Positions 1 through 7,410 of a stretch of 39,825 bases of DNA are shown piece by piece (the first letter of the stretch is position 1; each line of letters opens with the position of its first letter). The stretch is from a virus. Below the pieces are notes generated by a model. It was not told the origin of the DNA. It saw only the letters and a list, made by a program, of their open reading frames with translations, and did no database searches. Position numbers and translations under genes: made by a program. The DNA is taken from IMG/VR virus record IMGVR_UViG_3300020165_000048, positions 1 to 39,825 of that record; one strand, written 5' to 3'.

Positions 1-2
1 AA

Positions 3-440
3 AAGCATTTGGATGCTTCTAAATTTCAAGGACGACGCAAACTTTGCAAGACGTGTAAAAATCGAGCTCGCGCTAAGGTTTTATCAGCCTCATACGAAGA
101 ATACCTACGCAACCTGTACTCACAGAGTAAATCTGCAAACAGGCCCGCTAGTGGTAATAGTAGAAACCTTCTATGGGAGATAACACCTGAAGACCTAATT
201 GCGCTTTGGGAAAAGCAAGAAGGTAAGTGCGCCCTGTCCGGCGTCTACTTAACGCACCATAAAGATGGTTCCGGTAAGAAGGAGTACAACGCCTCCATAG
301 ACCGCATCTCCCCCGAAAAAAATTACACCCCCGAAAACATCCAATTGGTCTGTTTCCGTGTCAACATCCTCAAGCACGCCCTGTCTGAGGACATGTTTTA
401 CTGGTGGGTCAAGACCATCCACGATTTTTCTTGTGATTAA
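3..440 (+). CDS. HNH endonuclease, 5'-truncated by window edge
   Basis: The frame is open to the left edge, so the gene starts outside the window; TTG at 9 is the first possible start inside it, but the protein begins in the middle of a zinc-binding region. Seen: a CxxC pair (CKTCKN), then CALSGV, then a segment ending in ASIDRISPEKNYTPENIQLVC and a following RVNILK. This is the pattern of phage HNH/endonuclease VII-like nucleases, in which cysteines bind structural zinc and the Asp/His/Asn-rich loop forms the catalytic beta-beta-alpha-metal site. The first CxxC is presumably upstream. HNH enzymes beside terminase genes often take part in packaging or are free-standing homing nucleases; which applies here cannot be decided. 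The gene ends just before the first 17-bp dyad at 442. Confidence 0.72.
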   Translation, partial: KHLDASKFQGRRKLCKTCKNRARAKVLSASYEEYLRNLYSQSKSANRPASGNSRNLLWEITPEDLIALWEKQEGKCALSGVYLTHHKDGSGKKEYNASIDRISPEKNYTPENIQLVCFRVNILKHALSEDMFYWWVKTIHDFSCD

Positions 441-459
441 TTATTAGCCACGCTAATAT
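431..459 (+). promoter_or_regulatory. Promoter at head of the packaging/head block
   Basis: A -35-like TTGTGA (431-436) and a -10-like TAATAT (454-459) are separated by exactly 17 bp. The same geometry relative to the dyad (5 bp between -35 and dyad, -10 starting one base into its right arm) recurs at 7166-7194. Predicted transcription would begin near 466, almost on the ATG at 465, so the first gene may be read from a leaderless message, or the promoter assignment is slightly off. Confidence 0.5.
442..458. promoter_or_regulatory. 17-bp operator-like dyad, copy 1
   Basis: TATTAG-CCACG-CTAATA, a perfect 6-5-6 inverted repeat. It covers the spacer and -10 region of the promoter at 431-459 and ends 6 bp before the ATG at 465. 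The length and form match lambda-type repressor operators (17-bp dyads). Further copies are at 7177, 20474 (one mismatch), 21307 and 39292 (4-bp spacer). Confidence 0.6.
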
Positions 460-464
460 GTCGC

Positions 465-731
465 ATGCATGAGATAGAAGTAGTAGCAATCGATGGGTTA
501 GATGAGGCGATTGTAGGGTCCACGATCCGAAATGGTCGTGAGGTTCTCGCCTATAACTACGATAAAGCTATTTCGATAATAGTATCGCAAGGCAACTCTA
601 AGGAGTTTGCCGAACAGTGGATCGCAGAAGTGTCAGCGGATGAGTTCGAGGGCGCTCCTGCATTTGTGTATTTCGATAATGACCAAGAGTTTTATGGATC
701 TAGCACCCCAGCAGGAGTCATCGTCCACTGA
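465..731 (+). CDS. Conserved small phage protein, unknown function
   Basis: This 88-residue acidic protein has no signal peptide or membrane segment. The N-terminal part (DGLDEAIVGSTIRNGREVLAYNYDKAISIIV) resembles small proteins of the form DGF-EAIIG...YDYDKC that I associate with marine phage genomes, often near packaging genes; no function is known to me. It is the first gene after the dyad-bearing promoter and has no clear ribosome binding site, which fits a leaderless start. Its 3' end overlaps the probable start of the terminase small subunit gene by 38 bp. Confidence 0.6.
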   Translation: MHEIEVVAIDGLDEAIVGSTIRNGREVLAYNYDKAISIIVSQGNSKEFAEQWIAEVSADEFEGAPAFVYFDNDQEFYGSSTPAGVIVH

Positions 732-1209
732 CCTAGTCAGTGAGCACACGGAATTCCAGTCGCATATGCCGTACATGGGCATAAGCCGTGGATCGCTAAC
801 CATGCAGCAAGAAAAGCTGGTCTCGCTCATTAGCTCGGGTATGACAATCGCTGCCGCGGGACGTGGTGCGGGGTACTCTTCCCCGCAAGCAACCTACGCC
901 GCCGCAAAAGTCCCCGATGTACAGCAAGCAATCGAGTATTTCCGCCAGGAAATGCGTGAGGAAGTGAAGTTCACCAATCAGCACGCGCACATGATGTATA
1001 TGGAAGCGTACAACTCGTCGGCAAACGCCACTGAGATGAAGAACACCACCGATTCCCTGGTGAAGCTGCACGGTTTGGCTGCACCCGACAACGCCACCCA
1101 AGTAAATATCAACATTAACGGCACCAAGCAGCTAGAGCGGATGACCGACGAAGACCTGTTGAAGATTGCGGGTAAAGATCTCGACTACCTTGAACCTAAG
1201 AGTGATTAA
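694..1209 (+). CDS. Terminase small subunit-like protein (TerS)
   Basis: A 171-residue protein in the position expected of TerS, 92 bp before the large subunit gene. The central part has the TerS-like pattern: a helix with KLVSLISSGMTIAAAGRGAGYSSPQATYAAAK, which looks like a DNA-binding helix-turn-helix, followed by a helical oligomerisation region (VQQAIEYFRQEMREEV...NTTDSLVKLHGLAAP) and a C-terminal MTDEDLLKIAG. TerS recognises packaging DNA and regulates the large subunit. The frame opens at 607, but ATG 694, preceded by AAGAG, is preferred because it limits overlap with the gene ending at 731; ATG 766 is the alternative. The family assignment rests on pattern and position, not on a search. 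Confidence 0.62.
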   Translation: MDLAPQQESSSTDLVSEHTEFQSHMPYMGISRGSLTMQQEKLVSLISSGMTIAAAGRGAGYSSPQATYAAAKVPDVQQAIEYFRQEMREEVKFTNQHAHMMYMEAYNSSANATEMKNTTDSLVKLHGLAAPDNATQVNININGTKQLERMTDEDLLKIAGKDLDYLEPKSD

Positions 1210-1211
1210 TT

Positions 1212-1298
1212 ATGATGATGAAGCCAAAGAAAAAGGCGGCACCTAAGCGTAAGCCAGCTGCGAAACCTGCGAAGAAAAAGGTTTATAAGCCTTACTAA
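1212..1298 (+). CDS. 28-aa lysine-rich peptide with C-terminal Tyr
   Basis: A short frame between TerS and TerL, too short for usual gene callers. It starts at ATG 1212 (three ATGs in a row), 2 bp after the TerS stop, and ends 3 bp before the TerL ATG, so it fills the gap exactly. Eleven of the 28 residues are Lys and one is Arg; the peptide ends KKKVYKPY. A second peptide of this kind sits at 37336-37434 (ending KKNYGY). Such peptides could bind DNA or RNA, or act inside the capsid. No clear Shine-Dalgarno sequence is seen, so translational coupling to TerS is likely if it is expressed. Confidence 0.45.
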   Translation: MMMKPKKKAAPKRKPAAKPAKKKVYKPY

Positions 1299-1301
1299 AA
1301 T

Positions 1302-2945
1302 ATGACTGAAGTCACGAAGGTCGAATGCATACGCTGCAAAGCGTCGCATCCCGAGACGCTGTACTCGGGAGATGATCGACTCTGCGTGTATTGCAAAGCG
1401 GACATCGCGGAGCAAGAACCGCTACCCGCGACCCCCGAGCCCGTCGCTGCAGCTGAAGAAACACTAGAAGAAAAAGCGCGCGCGGAGCTCGCCTTACGGT
1501 TCCTGACTCGTAAAAGGCTGCTCCCCTTCGTGGAGCGGTTTAACCCAGATTACCAAGCGGGCTGGGTACACAAAGATATTTGTAAACGACTGGAGGAGTT
1601 CTCTAGAGATGTTACCGAAAAGAAGTCTCCCCGACTTATGCTCTTCATGCCTCCGCGGCATGGTAAAAGCACTCTTGCATCTGTGGCATTCCCAGCGTGG
1701 CACCTGGGCCGAAACCCTCAACACGAATTCATTAGCTGCTCTTACTCGGGCTCGCTCGCTATGGGCTTCAGCCGTAAAGTTCGCGGCTTACTACGCGAAG
1801 AAGGGTTTAAGTCGGCTTTCAAAACTCGCCTTGATCCGCAGTCTCAGTCAGCCGAGGCTTGGCTTACCACTGTGGGTGGCGGTTATGTTGCTGCTGGTGT
1901 GGGTGGCGGTATCACTGGTAAAGGGGCTCATATCCTTGTTATCGATGATCCTGTAAAGAACCGTGACGACGCTGAATCATCAAATGCTCGTGACTCAGCT
2001 TGGGACTGGTATACGTCGACTGCGTACACCCGTCTCGCTCCTGGTGGTGGCGTGCTCGTTATTCTCACCCGTTGGCATGACGATGATCTTGCGGGACGCT
2101 TACTTAAAGCAGCAGCGGACAACGGAGAACAGTGGGAAGTTGTTAACTACCCTGCACGAGCCGAAGTTGATGAAGAGTTCCGCAAGCAGGGAGAAGCCCT
2201 GCACCGCGAACGATATGACGAAGACGCGCTTGCGCGGATAGAGAAAGCGGTTGGCCCGCGAGACTGGTCAGCGCTGTACCAGCAGAACCCCGTTGCTGAT
2301 GATGGTGAGTACTTCACCAGGGAAATGATCAATTACTTCGATTACGAGGACATTGATGAGGACCGCATGAAGTTCTACTGCGCATGGGACTTGGCGATCG
2401 GTAAGAACGACAGGAACGACTACACCGTCGGCATCGTTGTAGGTGTTGACGAGTACGATCAGCTGTTCGTGATGGACATGGTCCGTGGCCGGTTTGATGG
2501 TTTCGAGTTGGTCGAACAGATCCTAGATATGTATGAGCTCTGGAAGCCGTCGATCATAGGTATAGAGAAAGGACACATCGAGATGGCCCTCGGGCCGTTC
2601 CTCGAGAAACGTGTTCGTGAGCGTGGGCTCTACGAAGCGTACTTCAAAGACCTCAAGACGGGGCGACGGGATAAAGAAGCCCGTGCAAGAGCGATCCAGG
2701 GTCGGATGCAGCAAGGCATGGTATTCATGCCAAGAGATGAAGAATTTACCGGCCCTCTGGTAGCAGAGTTATTGCGCTTCCCGAACGGGGTACATGACGA
2801 CCAGGTAGACGCCCTGGCTTGGATTGGTTTGATGATGACTGAGTTCAGCACCTTTGTTGAAAAAGTCGAATACATACCGAGCTGGCGCGACAAGTTGCCT
2901 GGATTACTGAAAGGCGAACGCACGAAATCACCTATGAGCGCATAA
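1302..2945 (+). CDS. terL: Terminase large subunit (TerL), ATPase and nuclease
   Basis: This 547-residue motor protein pumps DNA into the procapsid and cuts it. Seen in order: an unusual N-terminal zinc-ribbon-like segment with CxxC pairs at residues 9/12 and 28/31; Walker A PPRHGKST (117-124); Walker B ILVIDDP (211-217); a coupling-type LTRW (255-258); then an RNase H-like nuclease domain with acidic residues in AWDLAIG (D363), GIEKGH (E422) and NGVHDDQVDALAW (D499/D500, D503). The overall pattern is that of the Terminase_6/psiM2-type family. The first 60 residues, including the cysteine pairs and an acidic Pro/Ala/Glu linker, are extra to the usual ATPase start. No good ribosome binding site precedes ATG 1302, but all ATPase motifs need a start at or near here. 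Confidence 0.93.
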   Translation: MTEVTKVECIRCKASHPETLYSGDDRLCVYCKADIAEQEPLPATPEPVAAAEETLEEKARAELALRFLTRKRLLPFVERFNPDYQAGWVHKDICKRLEEFSRDVTEKKSPRLMLFMPPRHGKSTLASVAFPAWHLGRNPQHEFISCSYSGSLAMGFSRKVRGLLREEGFKSAFKTRLDPQSQSAEAWLTTVGGGYVAAGVGGGITGKGAHILVIDDPVKNRDDAESSNARDSAWDWYTSTAYTRLAPGGGVLVILTRWHDDDLAGRLLKAAADNGEQWEVVNYPARAEVDEEFRKQGEALHRERYDEDALARIEKAVGPRDWSALYQQNPVADDGEYFTREMINYFDYEDIDEDRMKFYCAWDLAIGKNDRNDYTVGIVVGVDEYDQLFVMDMVRGRFDGFELVEQILDMYELWKPSIIGIEKGHIEMALGPFLEKRVRERGLYEAYFKDLKTGRRDKEARARAIQGRMQQGMVFMPRDEEFTGPLVAELLRFPNGVHDDQVDALAWIGLMMTEFSTFVEKVEYIPSWRDKLPGLLKGERTKSPMSA

Positions 2946-2946
2946 C

Positions 2947-5061
2947 ATGTTAAAGACTAAGAAGATGGACCCTGCAAAGGAAGAGGAAATTACACGGACC
3001 CAGTGGGCTCGATATGAGCGCGCTCGGGACAACGGCCACCTAGACTACGTAGACATGGCACTCAAATGTGACGAGTACTACCAGGGTGATCAGTGGGATG
3101 AAGACGACGCAGCAGCACTCGAGAACGAAGGTCGCCCTGCTCTAACGATCAACACCATTCTTCCTACTATTAACACCATTCTAGGTGAGCAGTCATCGCG
3201 TCGCGCGGACGTTAAGTTCAAACCACGAAGAGGTGGTGATGAAGAGGTAGCGCACACGCTGACTAAGTTGTACATGCAGATATCCGACAGCAATAAGCTG
3301 GACTGGGTTGAGCAGCAGGTGTTCTCTGACGGTTTGATTATGGATGGTCGCGGATATTTTGACGTTCGCATGGACTTCAGCGATCACGTTGAAGGTGAGA
3401 TCCGAATCACGGCCAAAGACCCGTTAGACATACTCATCGACCCCGATGCAAAAGACGCAGACCCTAAGACTTGGAACGAGGTGTTTGAGTCTAAGTGGAT
3501 GACCCTCGATGAGATCGAGGAGCTGTACGGCGCAGACAAGGCGGAGCGCCTGTTGTTTGTTGCCGAGAATGGCATGAGTTTTGGTCCTGACTCTGTGGAG
3601 TATCAGGAGACTCGATTCGGTGATACGGACGACAACGACGACTACTTCGGAGCCGGTGTTCCTGGTGATGAGGAGTACCGCAACGTTAAGTCTTTGCGCG
3701 TCGTTGAGCGGCAGCACAAGAAGCTGGTCCGCGCATCGTTCTTCGTAGACAAGAACACGGGTGATCAGAGAGAGTGCCCCTCCCAGTGGAGCGAAGCGAA
3801 GTGTAAGAAGTTCGCGAAGAAGTACGACATGGAGATGGTATCAAGAGTCGTGCGCCGCGTTCGTTGGACCGTGACCTGTGATCAGGTTGTGTTGCACGAT
3901 AACTGGTCCCCATATAACGACTTTACCGTTATCCCCTTCTTCTGTTACTTCCGAAGAGGTAGACCTTTCGGCGTGGTGCGTAACCTACTGTCTCCGCAGG
4001 AGCAGCTGAACAAGATCGCGAGCCAGGAACTCCACATCGTAAACACTACCGCGAACAGCGGCTGGATGGTTGAGAGTGGATCGTTGGTTGGCATGACAGC
4101 TGACGACCTCGAGGAGCACGGTGCAGAGACAGGTCTCGTCCTTGAGTACGCTCGAGGTACGCAAGCCCCGACAAAAATCCAACCAAACCAGATACCAACA
4201 GGTCTAGATCGAATCGCTCAGAAAGCAGCGTTAAACATTAAGACTATTTCTGGTATCAACGACTCAATGATGGGTACGGACAGCGCGGAAGTATCCGGCG
4301 TTGCCATCCAGGCTAAGCAGAACCGTGGCGCGGTTATGATCCAGGTGCCACTGGACAACCTGGCTAAGAGTCGACAGTACCTAGCAGAGAAGGTTCTTAA
4401 CCTGATTCAAACCTTCTACACCGAGCAGCGCGTTATCCAGGTGACTAACGACGAAGATCCGATGCAGCCACGCGAGCCTATGGTCTTAAACATGGAGACT
4501 CCCGAGGGCGACATCATCAACAATCTGACGCTTGGTGAATACGACGTGATTGTTGCGTCTGCACCTGCCAGAGACAGCTTCGATGAGACGCAGTTCGCTG
4601 AAGCACTCAGTCTCAGACAAGCCGGTGTTGCTATCCCAGATGATGCGATTGTTGGGTACAGCCATCTCCTCAAGAAGGAAGAGTTGGCCAAGCGCATTCG
4701 CATAATGACTGGTCAAGAGCCTCCATCTCCAGAGAAGGCGCAGGTCATGCAGCAACAGCAGATGCTGGCGATGCAGAACTTGCAGCTTGAGACCATGAAG
4801 CTCCAAGCAGAAGTCGAGAAGCTCCAGTCAGAAACCTCGGTCAACGTTGCGAAGATACAAGAAGTGGCTGAAGTTAGCCCGCAAGTACGAATGGCTGAGC
4901 TGCAGGCGAAGATTCAGATGAATCAGGAGCAGTTACAGCTGCGGCGTGAGCTTTCAGCGGCAACAAACGACATCCGAGTAGGACAAAGTGAAACATCCGC
5001 TGCGACGAAGATAGCTACGACAGCTATGCAGCAATCTAGAACTCAAAACAACCAGCAATAG
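2947..5061 (+). CDS. Portal protein, P22-like
   Basis: This 704-residue protein forms the ring at the unique capsid vertex through which DNA enters and leaves. The segment GRPALTINTILPTINTILGE (residues 62-81), followed by QSSRRADVKFKPR, is typical of the P22-like portal family. The length matches (P22 gp1 is about 725). The C-terminal 100 residues are rich in Gln, Met and Glu in long heptad-like helices (QQQQMLAMQNLQLETMKLQ), corresponding to the barrel that projects into the capsid in this family. It starts 1 bp after the TerL stop, so translation is probably coupled. Position between TerL and scaffold supports the call. Confidence 0.9.
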   Translation: MLKTKKMDPAKEEEITRTQWARYERARDNGHLDYVDMALKCDEYYQGDQWDEDDAAALENEGRPALTINTILPTINTILGEQSSRRADVKFKPRRGGDEEVAHTLTKLYMQISDSNKLDWVEQQVFSDGLIMDGRGYFDVRMDFSDHVEGEIRITAKDPLDILIDPDAKDADPKTWNEVFESKWMTLDEIEELYGADKAERLLFVAENGMSFGPDSVEYQETRFGDTDDNDDYFGAGVPGDEEYRNVKSLRVVERQHKKLVRASFFVDKNTGDQRECPSQWSEAKCKKFAKKYDMEMVSRVVRRVRWTVTCDQVVLHDNWSPYNDFTVIPFFCYFRRGRPFGVVRNLLSPQEQLNKIASQELHIVNTTANSGWMVESGSLVGMTADDLEEHGAETGLVLEYARGTQAPTKIQPNQIPTGLDRIAQKAALNIKTISGINDSMMGTDSAEVSGVAIQAKQNRGAVMIQVPLDNLAKSRQYLAEKVLNLIQTFYTEQRVIQVTNDEDPMQPREPMVLNMETPEGDIINNLTLGEYDVIVASAPARDSFDETQFAEALSLRQAGVAIPDDAIVGYSHLLKKEELAKRIRIMTGQEPPSPEKAQVMQQQQMLAMQNLQLETMKLQAEVEKLQSETSVNVAKIQEVAEVSPQVRMAELQAKIQMNQEQLQLRRELSAATNDIRVGQSETSAATKIATTAMQQSRTQNNQQ

Positions 5062-5070
5062 GACATTGAT

Positions 5071-6093
5071 ATGAGTAATGAAGAAGACACAGCAGTAGAG
5101 CAGAAAGAAATATCGTTTGATTACATGCCAGGAGCTGATCGTCCAGAGGATGAGGACGCCCCTGCCCTGGATTTAAGCTTTGAAACCCCTGAGCCAGAGC
5201 CTGAAGTGGCCGAGGAAACAGAAGAAGTAGTGGCTGAGGCTGAAGAAGCCGAGGAAGAAGAGACGGTTACTGAAGAACCTGAGGAAACTGTTCCTGAAGA
5301 TGAACAAAGTACAGAAGAAGAAACAGAAACCGAAGAAGAAACCGAAGAAGCGCCTGTAGTCGCCGAAAAACCGGCGAAGAAAACGATGGTGCCCAAGGCT
5401 CGACTCGATGAAGTGCTAGCAAAGCAGAAAGCGCTCCAAAAACAGCTCGATGAAATCAATGCAGCGAACGAAAAATCGGCAGAAGCGCCTGATGCTTACG
5501 ATTTTGACGCAAAAGAAGTCGAATACCAGAACATGGTGCTCGATGGAGAGACCGATAAGGCGGTAGCGCTTCGTCGAGAGATCCGAAAAGCCGAGCGCGA
5601 GCAGCTTGAGTTTGAAATGCGCCAAGAAATGAACCAAACGGTCACCCAAGACCGCCAGATGACTGCTCTTCAGCAGGCTGCGAACGCGATGGAAGATGCT
5701 TACCCCATTTTCGACCGTAATTCTGAAGCCTACAACGAAGATGTTACAAACGAAGTCGTCGAATTGCGCGATGCATTCATGATGAAGGGCTACGAAGCGG
5801 TTGATGCCCTGTCAAAAGCCGTCAAGTACGTTGTAAAAGACCATGATTTGGACCAAACGCAAGAAAGTGCACCAAGTCTGGCTGGCCAAGCGCAGAAAAC
5901 TGACGAAGTTGCGCGAAAAAGAGCCCAGGTCACAAGGAAACTGCGGGTCGCAGACTCACAACCACCAGAATTGCCAGGTGAAAGCTCCTCTAATCACGGC
6001 GAAAAAGGTGTTGACCTTAGTACGTTGACTGAAGATGAGTTCGCCGCCCTACCAGAGGCTACTTTGAAGCGCCTAAGAGGCGATATTTTATAA
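5071..6093 (+). CDS. Scaffold-like head assembly protein
   Basis: A 340-residue protein between portal and capsid, the place of scaffolding proteins. Residues 1-105 are extremely acidic and low in complexity (runs of Glu and Thr, such as TEEETETEEETEEA). A Lys-rich switch (AEKPAKKTMVPKARLDEVLAKQ) leads into a coiled coil (ALQKQLDEINAANEK), more helical sequence, and a conserved-looking C-terminus ending TLTEDEFAALPEATLKRLRGDIL. A helical core and a charged C-terminal coat-binding end fit scaffolds, which line the procapsid and leave before DNA entry. AGGA before ATG 5071 supports the start. No recognised domain name is claimed. Confidence 0.72.
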   Translation: MSNEEDTAVEQKEISFDYMPGADRPEDEDAPALDLSFETPEPEPEVAEETEEVVAEAEEAEEEETVTEEPEETVPEDEQSTEEETETEEETEEAPVVAEKPAKKTMVPKARLDEVLAKQKALQKQLDEINAANEKSAEAPDAYDFDAKEVEYQNMVLDGETDKAVALRREIRKAEREQLEFEMRQEMNQTVTQDRQMTALQQAANAMEDAYPIFDRNSEAYNEDVTNEVVELRDAFMMKGYEAVDALSKAVKYVVKDHDLDQTQESAPSLAGQAQKTDEVARKRAQVTRKLRVADSQPPELPGESSSNHGEKGVDLSTLTEDEFAALPEATLKRLRGDIL

Positions 6094-6104
6094 CGAGGTG
6101 ACAA

Positions 6105-6395
6105 ATGCCAGTCAAAAAAGACCCACGGTTAGCCCGAGCAGGAGTGTCGGGCTTTAACAAACCTAAAAGGACGCCCTCGCACCCTAAAAAGTCACACATT
6201 GTGGTGGCTAAAGAAGGTGACAAGATTAAAACCATCCGATTTGGCGAGCAAGGCGCGTCTACTGCAGGTAAACCCAAGGCTGGTGAAGGCGACAAGATGC
6301 GTAAGAAGCGTGCGAGCTTCAAAGCACGGCATGCAAAGAACATATCCAAGGGCAAAATGAGCGCGGCCTATTGGGCAAATCGCGTTAAGTGGTGA
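6105..6395 (+). CDS. Small basic phage protein (RAGVSGFNKPKRTP type)
   Basis: A strongly basic 96-residue protein. Seen: RLARAGVSGFNKPKRTPSHPKKSHIVVAKEGDKIKTIRFGEQG, then KASFKARHAKNI-type sequence and the end KGKMSAAYWANRVKW. I recognise this pattern from many tailed phages of marine and soil bacteria as a conserved protein of unknown function; it is not an enzyme I can name. GAGGTG before ATG 6105 is a strong ribosome binding site. The protein pairs with the next gene, also very basic. Between scaffold and capsid genes, both may be packaged or DNA-associated, but that is inference. Confidence 0.75.
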   Translation: MPVKKDPRLARAGVSGFNKPKRTPSHPKKSHIVVAKEGDKIKTIRFGEQGASTAGKPKAGEGDKMRKKRASFKARHAKNISKGKMSAAYWANRVKW

Positions 6396-6399
6396 TCTG

Positions 6400-6795
6400 A
6401 TGGCTAGAAGTAATGAAGCATTGTGGAAACGGATTGTCTCAGCGGTAAAAGCAGGCTCTAGTGGCGGAAGACCTGGCCAATGGAGCGCGCGCAAAGCACA
6501 ACTAGCCACGCAGCGTTACAAAAAAGCAGGAGGTAAATACAGCGGTGCTAAGACCAAGGCGCAGAAGTCGCTCTCAAAGTGGACCAAAGAGAAATGGGGA
6601 ACTAAGAGCGGGAAGAACAGCACACAGGGTAGCAAAGCTACCGGCGAGCGGTACTTACCGAAAAAAGCCCGAGAAGCCTTGAGCAAGAAAGAGTATGCAA
6701 AAACTAGCGCAAAGAAGCGCCGAGATACTAAGGCCGGTAAACAATTTAGTTCGCAACCCAAAAAGATTGCGAAGAAAACATCACGTCACAGGTGA
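6400..6795 (+). CDS. DUF5872 family basic protein
   Basis: This 131-residue protein is about one-quarter Lys plus Arg. The whole length follows the DUF5872 pattern: NEALWKRIVSAVKAGSSGGRPGQWSARKAQLA near the start, then SLSKWTKEKWGTKSGK, then TGERYLPKKAREALSKKEYA and a C-terminal QFSSQPKKIAKKT. The family occurs in phages and some bacteria; its function is unknown and nucleic-acid binding is the natural guess from its charge. It starts 4 bp after the preceding gene (GTGGTGATCTG before the ATG) and ends 5 bp before the next, so the three small genes form one translational unit. Confidence 0.82.
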   Translation: MARSNEALWKRIVSAVKAGSSGGRPGQWSARKAQLATQRYKKAGGKYSGAKTKAQKSLSKWTKEKWGTKSGKNSTQGSKATGERYLPKKAREALSKKEYAKTSAKKRRDTKAGKQFSSQPKKIAKKTSRHR

Positions 6796-6800
6796 CCTAA

Positions 6801-7157
6801 ATGGCCGAATTATCTGAAGACACAGCGGTAACAATCCCGCTGAGGAATCTCATTGCAATGATTGCATTCACATCTATATCTACAATGGCATACTTCTCTA
6901 TACAAGAGCGGTTAAACACCCTTGAGCATGCCTTAGACAAAACTCAGATGGACATAGGGGCCAACTCCGAGTTTCGGATTAAATGGCCCAGAGGCGAATT
7001 GGGAGCGCTCCCTGCTGATGCGCGACAAGATATGCTAATCGAATACACAGCGGGGCTTGTTGATAAACAAATAACTAATAGCGAAGATCTCTTAGATGAC
7101 ATACATAATCTCAAGTTAAGGCTTGCCACCCTAGAAAAAGGTATAAGCCCAGAATGA
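6801..7157 (+). CDS. Single-pass membrane protein, unknown function
   Basis: A 118-residue protein with one hydrophobic segment near the N-terminus (about residues 13-32, LRNLIAMIAFTSISTMAYFSI), a short amphipathic stretch, a conserved-looking patch FRIKWPRGELGALPADARQDMLIEYTAGLV (about 52-81) and a C-terminal helix. AGGTGA before ATG 6801 supports the start. It is the last gene before the non-coding gap and therefore probably closes the first transcription unit. A small virion-associated membrane protein is possible; I cannot assign a function. Confidence 0.6.
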   Translation: MAELSEDTAVTIPLRNLIAMIAFTSISTMAYFSIQERLNTLEHALDKTQMDIGANSEFRIKWPRGELGALPADARQDMLIEYTAGLVDKQITNSEDLLDDIHNLKLRLATLEKGISPE

Positions 7158-7165
7158 GATAGTAG

Positions 7166-7194
7166 TTGCATTGTTATATTAGCTATACTAATAT
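7166..7194 (+). promoter_or_regulatory. Promoter for the capsid block
   Basis: TTGCAT (7166-7171) and TAATAT (7189-7194) are separated by 17 bp. The layout is identical to the promoter at 431-459, with the same offset to the overlapping dyad. Transcription would start near 7201 and give a leader of about 210 nt before the capsid ATG. Confidence 0.6.
7177..7193. promoter_or_regulatory. 17-bp operator-like dyad, copy 2
   Basis: TATTAG-CTATA-CTAATA, perfect 6-5-6 inverted repeat, extended by one more matching A/T pair on each side. It covers the spacer and -10 of the capsid promoter. A protein bound here would block RNA polymerase, as lambda-type repressors do. Confidence 0.68.
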
Positions 7195-7410
7195 TCTACA
7201 TACGTCCATCACAACGATATGTGTTCGGCCCGTAGCCGTAAAAAACGTATTCGCCTACACAAGGCGTTAAACCTGTCGAGGTCGCACCTCGTTAATAAGC
7301 GCTAGTTCGTTATCCCACGATACGGGAATACGGATTAGCCGCTCCTTTAAGTCGGCTGATGAGGCGGCGTGTGCCGCATAAATTATATTGTCTACTTAAT
7401 GGAGGCCATC
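7195..7410 (+). promoter_or_regulatory. Hairpin-rich 5' leader of the capsid gene
   Basis: A non-coding leader with successive perfect short hairpins: CGCCT/AGGCG (7252-7256 with 7262-7266), CGAGGT/ACCTCG (7277-7282 with 7286-7291, CGC loop), AGCCG/CGGCT (7337-7341 with 7353-7357) and GCGGC-GTGT-GCCGC (7364-7377). TCCC/GGGA near 7314-7327 may add one more. After the last hairpin comes an A/T-rich stretch and then a strong GGAGG (7401-7405), 5 bp before ATG 7411. The arrangement would stabilise the message and keep the ribosome site open, or bind a regulator. I do not recognise a known RNA family. Confidence 0.5.

Noticed and set aside
607-693. Upstream extension of the TerS-like gene.
   Set aside because: It would overlap the preceding gene by 125 bp, and the added residues (Cys/Ser-rich) look like out-of-frame translation.
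5121-5459. 112-aa Ser-rich frame on the - strand.
   Set aside because: It is the complement of Glu-rich scaffold codons (GAA/GAG read as TTC/CTC with shift), not a gene.
7337-7390. Hammerhead-ribozyme-like core: CTGATGAG followed by a GC hairpin.
   Set aside because: The essential GAAA after stem II is replaced by ATAA, and the position before the putative stem I would be G, which cannot be cleaved.
7369-7410. Longer capsid protein from GTG 7369.
   Set aside because: It begins within the last leader hairpin and would bury the GGAGG site; ATG 7411 has ideal spacing and the family N-terminus.
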